A stretch of DNA of 10,900 nucleotides, taken from positions 1-10,900 of the forward strand of contig DATHII010000191.1 in assembly GCA_035316885.1 (NCBI GenBank). The letters are read 5' to 3'. Origin of the DNA: DASRTE01 sp035316885. Its GTDB lineage: Bacteria > Actinomycetota > Actinomycetes > Jiangellales > Jiangellaceae. The notes beneath the pieces were generated by a model. That model saw nothing but the letters and a program-made list of their open reading frames with translations. It was not told the origin of the DNA and ran no database searches. The translations under genes and the position numbers were made by a program. Of the stretch, positions 6,326 through 10,900 are shown one piece after another. Positions within the stretch are counted from its first letter, which is position 1. The number at the start of each line of letters is the position of its first letter.

Positions 6326-7432
6326 CTACGTGGTGGCCAGGGCAGCGTCCACGTCGGCGGTCGACAGCACGCCGAACACGTCGCCGTCGTGATCGACCAC
6401 GAGGTACTCCGACGCGGGGTGGGCACGCATCCGGGTGAGCAGGTCCTCTCCCCCGAGGTCGACGGTAACGACGAGCCCGGCCTCCAGGGATCGCGCGACC
6501 TGTCCCACCGGCACCCACGGGCGTCGGTCCACGGGCGTGGCGTTGACCGACGCCTCGCTCACCAGGCCGGTCGGCCGGCCCGCCCCGTCGACGACGACGA
6601 GTGCGCGAACCCCGGACTCCGAAGCGCGCCGCAGCGCCTCGGCCAGCGGGACGTCGGGTGCCACGGGGGCGGCTCGGCGGGTCAGCCGCTCCAGATCGAG
6701 CCGCGGCAGGCGGCTGCGCACGCGCCCGACGGCCAGCGCCTGGGTCGCGCCGTTCCACAACAGCACGGCCACCAAGGCCGACCAGACCAGCGACACGATC
6801 GTCGGGGTTCCACGGGCGAGGACGAACGGGAGCACGAGCACGAGGCCCGCCAGCACCTGACCCGCGCGGGCTGCGACGACGGTGCCGCGGTGCTCGTCGC
6901 CGGTGGCCCGCCACACGACCGAACGCAGCATGTGCCCGCCGTCGAGGGGAAGCGCCGGCAGCAGGTTGAAGACGCCGACGATCAGGTTGGCCACGGCCAG
7001 CTCGAGGAGCAGGAACTCCGCCACCGGCTCGGCAACCGGTGCAGACGCGAGCAGCGCGAGGGCCCCGACGGCCAGGGAGACCAGAGGGCCCGCGGCCGAG
7101 ATGACCAGGTCGCGGCCCGGTGTCGGTGACGCACGCTCGATCTCGGTGTAGCCGCCGAGGAAATGCAGGGTGATGCCGCGGACGGGCAGGCCGAACCTGC
7201 GTGCCACCAGCGCGTGGCTCACCTCATGAAGCAGCACCGACGCGTAGAGCAGGACGGCGAAGGTGAAGGTGACGGCGTAGGTCCACGGGCCCAGATCGGG
7301 AAGCCGCCGTTGCACCAGAGGCGCAAATCCGATCGTGATGACGGCAGCCACGATGAACCAGGTGGGACTCACGTGCACCGGAACCCCGGCGACCTTGCCA
7401 AGGGTCAGCCGCCGCCGGTCGCCGTCGCTCAC
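6326..7432 (-). CDS. Site-2 protease (M50 metalloprotease) with two CBS domains
   Basis: This is a membrane-embedded zinc metalloprotease of the S2P/RseP group, 368 residues, in the compact class carrying C-terminal CBS domains (like mycobacterial Rip3). Such enzymes cut membrane proteins such as anti-sigma factors within the bilayer. Membrane segments can be seen at about 22-40, 51-75, 108-130, 140-162 and 190-228. The zinc motif HEVSH gives His69, Glu70 and His73; the third ligand is Asp164 in NLLPALPLDGGH. There is no PDZ domain; instead two CBS repeats at about 250-305 and 310-365 may sense an adenine nucleotide. The substrate is unknown. The GTG at 7432 has TAGCCT 6 nt upstream and no Shine-Dalgarno. 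It is the first gene of the minus-strand series and diverges from the nuclease gene. Confidence 0.93.
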   Translation of the reverse strand: MSDGDRRRLTLGKVAGVPVHVSPTWFIVAAVITIGFAPLVQRRLPDLGPWTYAVTFTFAVLLYASVLLHEVSHALVARRFGLPVRGITLHFLGGYTEIERASPTPGRDLVISAAGPLVSLAVGALALLASAPVAEPVAEFLLLELAVANLIVGVFNLLPALPLDGGHMLRSVVWRATGDEHRGTVVAARAGQVLAGLVLVLPFVLARGTPTIVSLVWSALVAVLLWNGATQALAVGRVRSRLPRLDLERLTRRAAPVAPDVPLAEALRRASESGVRALVVVDGAGRPTGLVSEASVNATPVDRRPWVPVGQVARSLEAGLVVTVDLGGEDLLTRMRAHPASEYLVVDHDGDVFGVLSTADVDAALATT

Positions 7433-7438
7433 GCATCA

Positions 7439-7444
7439 AGGCTA
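7439..7444 (-). promoter_or_regulatory. Predicted leaderless -10 box of the site-2 protease gene
   Basis: TAGCCT on the minus strand, then 6 nt (tgatgc), then the GTG at 7432. No Shine-Dalgarno. The -35 region would overlap the inverted repeat at 7460-7478. Confidence 0.5.
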
Positions 7445-7459
7445 GGCCACGCGGGTGAT

Positions 7460-7478
7460 GCGCCGAGATCTCCGGCGC
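7460..7478. repeat. 6-bp inverted repeat in the divergent intergenic region
   Basis: GCGCCG and CGGCGC flank a 7-nt spacer that itself contains the palindrome AGATCT. It lies within the 98 bp between the site-2 protease and nuclease genes and overlaps the expected -35 of the protease promoter. It could be an operator; the dyad is short for such GC-rich DNA. Confidence 0.35.
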
Positions 7479-7480
7479 CA

Positions 7481-7507
7481 GTGGTCGTGTCCGGGTGGTC
7501 TTGTCCG
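7481..7507 (+). repeat. Tandem direct repeat upstream of the nuclease gene
   Basis: GTGGTCGTGTCCG (7481-7493) and GTGGTCTTGTCCG (7495-7507) agree at 12 of 13 positions with a 14-bp period. The second copy contains the TTGTC of the PafBC-like promoter element. It may be a binding site repeat or a chance duplication. Confidence 0.45.
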
Positions 7508-7523
7508 AGGTCTGGCCTACAGT
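7501..7523 (+). promoter_or_regulatory. Candidate PafBC-type DNA-damage promoter with leaderless -10
   Basis: TTGTCCGAG (7501-7509), 8 nt, then TACAGT (7518-7523), then 7 nt to the ATG at 7531. The known LexA-independent mycobacterial RecA-NDp/PafBC element is TTGTCRGTG-N8-TANNNT. The upstream box agrees at 7 of 9 positions (mismatches at 6 and 8), the spacing is exact and the -10 fits. None of the other promoters in this window has the element. The start of transcription would be at the ATG. Function is inferred. Confidence 0.55.
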
Positions 7524-7530
7524 CGCTGAC

Positions 7531-8490
7531 ATGAACGCTGGGGCTCCCGCACGGGCCGCCGCGCCGGCTGTGGAGCCGGTCGTCAGCGCCGTGGGCGACA
7601 GGCCGGACCGCCTGGACGACCCGGCCGCCGGTCCTACCCTGTCCCCATCGCGGGCGTCGGACTTCATGACCTGCCCACTTCTCTACCGGTTCCGCACCAT
7701 CGACCGGCTGCCCGAGCCGCCGAGCCACGCGGCCACCCGCGGAACCGTCGTCCACACCGTTCTGGAGCGGCTGTTCGACCTGCCGCCGGGCGAGCGAACG
7801 ATCCAGCTCGCCACTGCGATGGTCGGTCCCCAATGGCAGCAGCTGCTCGACGCCGAGCCCGAACTCGCCGCCCTGTTCGCCGACGACCAGGACGGGTCGG
7901 CGCTGGCCGAATGGCTCGGCGGAGCCGAGGAGCTTGTCCGGCGCTACTTCACCCTCGAGGACCCACGCCGCCTCGAGCCGGCCGAGCGTGAGCTCTACGT
8001 CGAGACCGTGCTCGACTCAGGGTTGCGCCTGCGCGGCTACGTCGACCGTGTCGACCGGGCGTCGGCAACCGGCGATCTGCGGGTCGTCGACTACAAGACC
8101 GGCAAGGCGCCGCCCGCCGGTTTCGAGCAGCGGGCGATGTTCCAGATGCGGTTCTACGCCCTCGTCCTGTGGCGGTTGCACAAGCGTGTCCCCCGCCTGC
8201 TCCAGCTGGTCTACCTCGGCAGTGGCGAAGTGCTGCGATACGAGCCCGACGAGTCCGACCTGCTGGCTACCGAACGCAAGGTCGACGCGCTGTGGCGGGC
8301 CATCGAACGCGCGGCCCGCACCGGCGACTGGCGGCCCAGCCCGAGCCGACTCTGCGACTGGTGCGCCCACCAGGCGCTCTGCCCGTCCTGGGGGGGCACG
8401 CCTCCGCCGCTGCCCGACCCTGAGGCCACCGGTTCGGTCGAGCCCGCCGACGAGGCACCTTCCCCGCGGATGTCACCTGTCGACGTCTGA
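7531..8490 (+). CDS. RecB/Cas4-like PD-(D/E)XK nuclease with Fe-S cysteines
   Basis: This 319-residue protein is a stand-alone RecB-family nuclease domain, the counterpart of mycobacterial Rv2119, with no helicase part. Such proteins cut or resect DNA; the specific substrate is unknown. LSPSRASDFMTCPLLYRFR opens the domain (37-55). The motif residues are His75, Asp172 (GYVDRVD), Asp187 and Lys189 (VVDYKTGK), and QMRFYAL (205-211). Four cysteines, Cys48 and the C-terminal set Cys275, Cys278 and Cys284 (CDWCAHQALC), match the 4Fe-4S pattern of AddB and Cas4 nucleases. The tail after 290 is Pro/Glu-rich and probably disordered. The ATG at 7531 is chosen because TACAGT lies 7 nt upstream and the homologue starts at a similar point; the frame is open back to 7495. 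It diverges from the site-2 protease gene. Confidence 0.93.
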   Translation: MNAGAPARAAAPAVEPVVSAVGDRPDRLDDPAAGPTLSPSRASDFMTCPLLYRFRTIDRLPEPPSHAATRGTVVHTVLERLFDLPPGERTIQLATAMVGPQWQQLLDAEPELAALFADDQDGSALAEWLGGAEELVRRYFTLEDPRRLEPAERELYVETVLDSGLRLRGYVDRVDRASATGDLRVVDYKTGKAPPAGFEQRAMFQMRFYALVLWRLHKRVPRLLQLVYLGSGEVLRYEPDESDLLATERKVDALWRAIERAARTGDWRPSPSRLCDWCAHQALCPSWGGTPPPLPDPEATGSVEPADEAPSPRMSPVDV

Positions 8491-8598
8491 CCGGCGTCGG
8501 CCGTAGGTCGTGCAGACCGGTGGCTGACCCTGAGGTTCATCCTCGCGGCGGAGAGCTCTACTCGGCGTGCGGGACGAGCCCGACCTGGACCGCCGACC

Positions 8599-8604
8599 TA
8601 CCCT
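8599..8604 (+). promoter_or_regulatory. Predicted leaderless -10 box of the histidine kinase gene
   Basis: TACCCT, then 6 nt (gggtgg), then the ATG at 8611. The GGTGG next to the start is too close to act as a normal Shine-Dalgarno. The rest of the 120-bp gap after the nuclease gene holds no other signal I can support. Confidence 0.5.
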
Positions 8605-8610
8605 GGGTGG

Positions 8611-9822
8611 ATGAGCGGGAGCATCGCGCTGCCCCGGCCGGGCCGGTGGCTTTTCGACGTGACGCTCACGGTGGTCCTGCTCGTCAGCGGCATCGTCGCG
8701 TTGTTCGTCTACACCGACGACACGGGAGTCGTTTACCGCGACGGCGACGGGCTCGGCGTGCTGCTCGTGGTGGCCGGCACCGCTCCGCTGGTCGTCCGGC
8801 GCCGCAATGCCGCCACGGTCGCCCTGCTCACTGCGGCGGCCGCGGTCCTGTTGACGGTGTGGGACTACGGCGCACCGATCGCCGTCGTCACCATGCTGAT
8901 CGGCGCCTACTCGGCCGGCGCCTACGCCAGCTTTGCATCAGCCATGGCCGCCCTCGCCGGGCTGGTGGCAGCGGCGATCGGCTCGCTCACGATCACCCAG
9001 ATCCGGTTCCCGGACGCCGTCGGCGTCGATCTGTCCGCAGCGGTGTTCAGCACGCTCGGCTTCGTCGGTGTGTGGGGCATCGGCCGGGCCGTCCGCGGCC
9101 GCCGGTTCTACACCAGCCAGCTGGAGGACCGTGCCGACCGCCTCGAACGGACCCGCGCGGCCGAGGTCCGCGCCGCGCTCGCCGAGGAGCGGGCCCGCAT
9201 CGCACGCGAGTTGCACGACGTCGTCGCACACCATGTGGCGGTCATGACCGTGCAGGCTGGGGGCGCTCGGCGGACGCTGCGGCGCGATCCCGACGGCAGC
9301 ATCGAGGCGATGGAGCAGATCGAGTCGACCGGACGCATTGCCCTGGCCGAGATGCGCCGGATCGTCGGGGTCCTTCGCGAACCCGGCACCCCCAGCGTGA
9401 CGCCGGCAGCGGTCCGGACACCCCAGCCGGGCCTCGGCGACCTCGACGACCTGGTGCACAAGCTGCAGGACGCAGGCCTGCCGGTGGACGTCCGGGTCGA
9501 GGGGCAGGCGGTGGGGCTGCCCGTCGGCGTCGACCTCACGGCCTTCCGCGTCGTGCAGGAGGCCCTGACAAACACGCTCAAGCACGCCGGCCCGACCCGG
9601 GCAGTCGTCACGCTGAACTACTCCCCGGACGAGCTCGTGGTCCAGGTCGCCGACGAGGGCCACGGGCTGGCAGCGGCACTCGGCGGCGACCGGCAGGGAC
9701 ACGGCCTGCTCGGCATGCGCGAGCGGGTCGCGCTCTACGGCGGAAGCCTCCACGTCGGGCCTCGCGACGGCGGCGGCTTCGAGGTGCGCGCTCACCTTCC
9801 CTACGATCAGGTGGCGGTGTGA
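8611..9822 (+). CDS. Sensor histidine kinase, DesK/NarL type
   Basis: This is a membrane sensor kinase that autophosphorylates on histidine and passes the phosphate to the neighbouring LuxR-type regulator. The 403 residues comprise an N-terminal membrane domain with about five or six hydrophobic segments (roughly 14-34, 47-62, 68-84, 88-105, 108-128, 142-160), then a short coiled linker (168-195). The HisKA_3 dimerisation domain follows with ERARIARELHDVVAHHVAVM, where His202 is the phosphate acceptor. A HATPase domain has the N box RVVQEALTNTLKHAG (Asn321), DEGHG (348-352) and GHGLLGMRERV (363-373). No large extracellular sensor domain is present, so the signal is probably sensed in or near the membrane. 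The stop overlaps or closely abuts the start of the regulator gene, so the two are coupled. Confidence 0.95.
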   Translation: MSGSIALPRPGRWLFDVTLTVVLLVSGIVALFVYTDDTGVVYRDGDGLGVLLVVAGTAPLVVRRRNAATVALLTAAAAVLLTVWDYGAPIAVVTMLIGAYSAGAYASFASAMAALAGLVAAAIGSLTITQIRFPDAVGVDLSAAVFSTLGFVGVWGIGRAVRGRRFYTSQLEDRADRLERTRAAEVRAALAEERARIARELHDVVAHHVAVMTVQAGGARRTLRRDPDGSIEAMEQIESTGRIALAEMRRIVGVLREPGTPSVTPAAVRTPQPGLGDLDDLVHKLQDAGLPVDVRVEGQAVGLPVGVDLTAFRVVQEALTNTLKHAGPTRAVVTLNYSPDELVVQVADEGHGLAAALGGDRQGHGLLGMRERVALYGGSLHVGPRDGGGFEVRAHLPYDQVAV

Positions 9823-10508
9823 TCATGCCGGCGATGCAGCCCATCCGAGTGCTCCTGGTCGATGACCAGCCGCTGTTGCGCACCGGCTTCCGGATGATCC
9901 TGGAGACCGAGCCCGACATCGCAGTGGTCGGCGAGTCAGGAGACGGCGAAGCGGCGGTCTCCGACTCCCGGGCGCTGCAACCCGACGTCGTGCTCATGGA
10001 CATCCGGATGCCGCGGATGGACGGCGTGAGAGCCACGCGCCTGATCACCGGAGCAGCCCGCGACAAGGCACCGCGCGTGCTCGTGCTGACGACGTTCGAC
10101 CTCGACGAGTACGTGGTGGAGGGGCTGCGTGCGGGAGCCAGCGGGTTCCTGCTGAAGGATGTGCCCGCCGAGGACCTCGTCGACGCCATCCGGGTCGTGG
10201 CCGCCGGCGACGCGGTGGTCGCACCGAGTGTCACCCGGCGGCTGCTCGACCAGTTCGCCAGCCGACTGCCCGCTACGGACGCCCCGACGCCGGCCAGCCT
10301 GACCCATCTCACCGAGCGCGAGCGCGAGGTCCTCAAACTCGTGGCGCGGGGCCTGTCCAATGCCGAGATCGCCGCTGAGCTGGTCGTGTCGGAGACGACG
10401 GTCAAGACCCACGTCGGCAACATGCTCACGAAGCTGGGCGTACGCGACCGGGTGCAGGCCGCCGTGTACGCCTACGAGAGCGGCCTGGTCCAACCGGGCG
10501 CCCTGTAG
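9819..10508 (+). CDS. LuxR/NarL-family response regulator
   Basis: This is a DNA-binding response regulator partnered with the kinase just upstream. From the GTG at 9819 it is 229 residues. The receiver domain (about 8-125) has the acidic pair Asp15-Asp16, phosphoacceptor Asp61 in LMDIRMPRMDG, Thr91-Thr92 and Lys113 in FLLKD, all as required. The C-terminal LuxR helix-turn-helix (about 163-222) reads LTEREREVLKLVARGLSNAE with the recognition part SETTVKTHVGNML. The GTG overlaps the kinase stop by 4 bp (GTGA). AGGTGG lies 4 nt before it. ATG codons at 9825 and 9834 in the same frame are alternatives, and I cannot decide firmly. The ABC permease gene follows after 15 nt, suggesting it is co-transcribed and perhaps a target. 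Confidence 0.95.
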   Translation: MIMPAMQPIRVLLVDDQPLLRTGFRMILETEPDIAVVGESGDGEAAVSDSRALQPDVVLMDIRMPRMDGVRATRLITGAARDKAPRVLVLTTFDLDEYVVEGLRAGASGFLLKDVPAEDLVDAIRVVAAGDAVVAPSVTRRLLDQFASRLPATDAPTPASLTHLTEREREVLKLVARGLSNAEIAAELVVSETTVKTHVGNMLTKLGVRDRVQAAVYAYESGLVQPGAL

Positions 10509-10523
10509 TACGGGAACGGCGCC

Positions 10524-10900
10524 GTGCTACGCGTCACTCTCAAGAGCCTGGTCGCCCGGAAGGTGCGGCTGGCGATGAGTGCCCTGGCCATCGTGCTCGG
10601 TGTTGCCTTCGTCGCGGGATCGTACGTCTTCACCGACACCCTCGACCGCACCTTCGAGGAGATCTTCAGCGACCTCAACGGCGACGTCATCGTCCGACCC
10701 GAGGGTGCTCTGGGCCTGAGCACGCTGGTCGGCAGCAACGCGGTCAACAACGACACCCGGACGGTCCCGGCGTCAATGGTCGAGGAGCTCGCAGCGTTGA
10801 AGGGGGCGCGCCGCGTTGACGGTGTCGTGGAGAACCGGTCCGTGTTCGTGGTCGGAAGTGACGGGCGGGTGGTCAGCAGCGGTGGTGCTCCAGGTATCGG
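10524..10900 (+). CDS. ABC transporter permease, FtsX/MacB type (3' end beyond window)
   Basis: The first 125 residues of an ABC exporter permease are visible. A GTG start is followed by LRVTLKSLVARKVRLAMS, the cytoplasmic lead-in typical of FtsX-type permeases. Next comes a single membrane segment at about 16-36 (ALAIVLGVAFVAGSYVF) and FTDTLDRTFEEIF, which begins the extracytoplasmic MacB-like periplasmic core domain. The rest lies outside the window. An in-frame TAG (the regulator stop) 15 nt upstream limits the start, and the Shine-Dalgarno is weak (GGGAACGG). It follows the two-component genes directly, a common arrangement in which the regulator controls the transporter. No ATPase subunit gene precedes it here, so it must lie downstream or elsewhere. 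Substrate unknown. Confidence 0.85.
   Translation, partial: MLRVTLKSLVARKVRLAMSALAIVLGVAFVAGSYVFTDTLDRTFEEIFSDLNGDVIVRPEGALGLSTLVGSNAVNNDTRTVPASMVEELAALKGARRVDGVVENRSVFVVGSDGRVVSSGGAPGI

Noticed and set aside
6309..6914. Extension of the trmI frame upstream to 6914 (490 codons)
   Set aside because: The extra residues overlap the site-2 protease gene in another frame and look like random GC-rich translation; TrmI family proteins start at about the GTG at 6308.
8481..8499. CGACG/CGTCG inverted repeat over the end of the nuclease gene
   Set aside because: A 5-bp stem with a 9-nt loop is expected by chance in this GC-rich DNA, and no U-tract follows.
8520..9818. Extension of the response-regulator frame upstream to 8520
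   Set aside because: It overlaps the whole histidine kinase gene in a different frame and is Arg/Gly/Pro-rich without any domain.
10472..10756. Minus-strand open frame (94 codons) over the regulator-permease junction
   Set aside because: It overlaps the clear permease N-terminus on the opposite strand, and no family or start signal supports it.

Overview
The window reads as ordinary chromosome of a high-GC actinobacterium. It carries Pup, Dop, the ARC/Mpa ATPase and a PrcB-type 20S proteasome beta subunit. GTG starts, TANNNT -10 boxes and very GC-rich third codon positions fit this. The order of dop, arc, trmI and a divergent RecB-type nuclease resembles the Mycobacterium tuberculosis Rv2109c-Rv2119 region. 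The extra genes (a Gfo/Idh/MocA oxidoreductase and a CBS-containing site-2 protease) make me lean towards a Nocardioides-like or related lineage, but that placement is inference only.

Layout. Positions 1-7432 are all on the minus strand; in transcription order they are a site-2 protease with CBS domains, trmI (tRNA m1A58 methyltransferase), arc (proteasome ATPase), a Gfo/Idh/MocA oxidoreductase, dop (depupylase), pup, and prcB (cut by the window edge; prcA would be expected beyond position 1). A 98-bp divergent intergenic region separates these from the plus-strand genes: a RecB/Cas4-like Fe-S nuclease, then a DesK/NarL-type histidine kinase and LuxR-type response regulator, then the first 125 codons of an FtsX/MacB-type ABC permease. 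No intergenic stretch exceeds about 120 bp. I see no RNA gene, insertion sequence, CRISPR array or phage feature.

How it works together. ARC unfolds pupylated proteins and feeds them through its C-terminal GQYL tail contact into the PrcAB core. Pup is the tag and Dop removes it. The Pup gene here encodes the ready-to-ligate GGE end, so Dop is not needed to deamidate it. The ligase PafA is not in the window. Downstream on the plus strand, the two-component pair probably regulates the ABC exporter gene that follows it.

Most interesting signals. (1) The nuclease gene has a promoter that resembles the PafBC-dependent, LexA-independent DNA-damage promoter (TTGTCRGTG-N8-TANNNT), with the exact spacing. 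(2) Five of ten gene starts have TANNNT placed 6 or 7 nt before the start codon and no clear Shine-Dalgarno, implying leaderless mRNAs, while pup and arc have short leaders with GGAGG. (3) Several intergenic dyads abut these promoters. I do not see a wholly new biological system; the novelty is mainly regulatory and in the neighbourhood composition.
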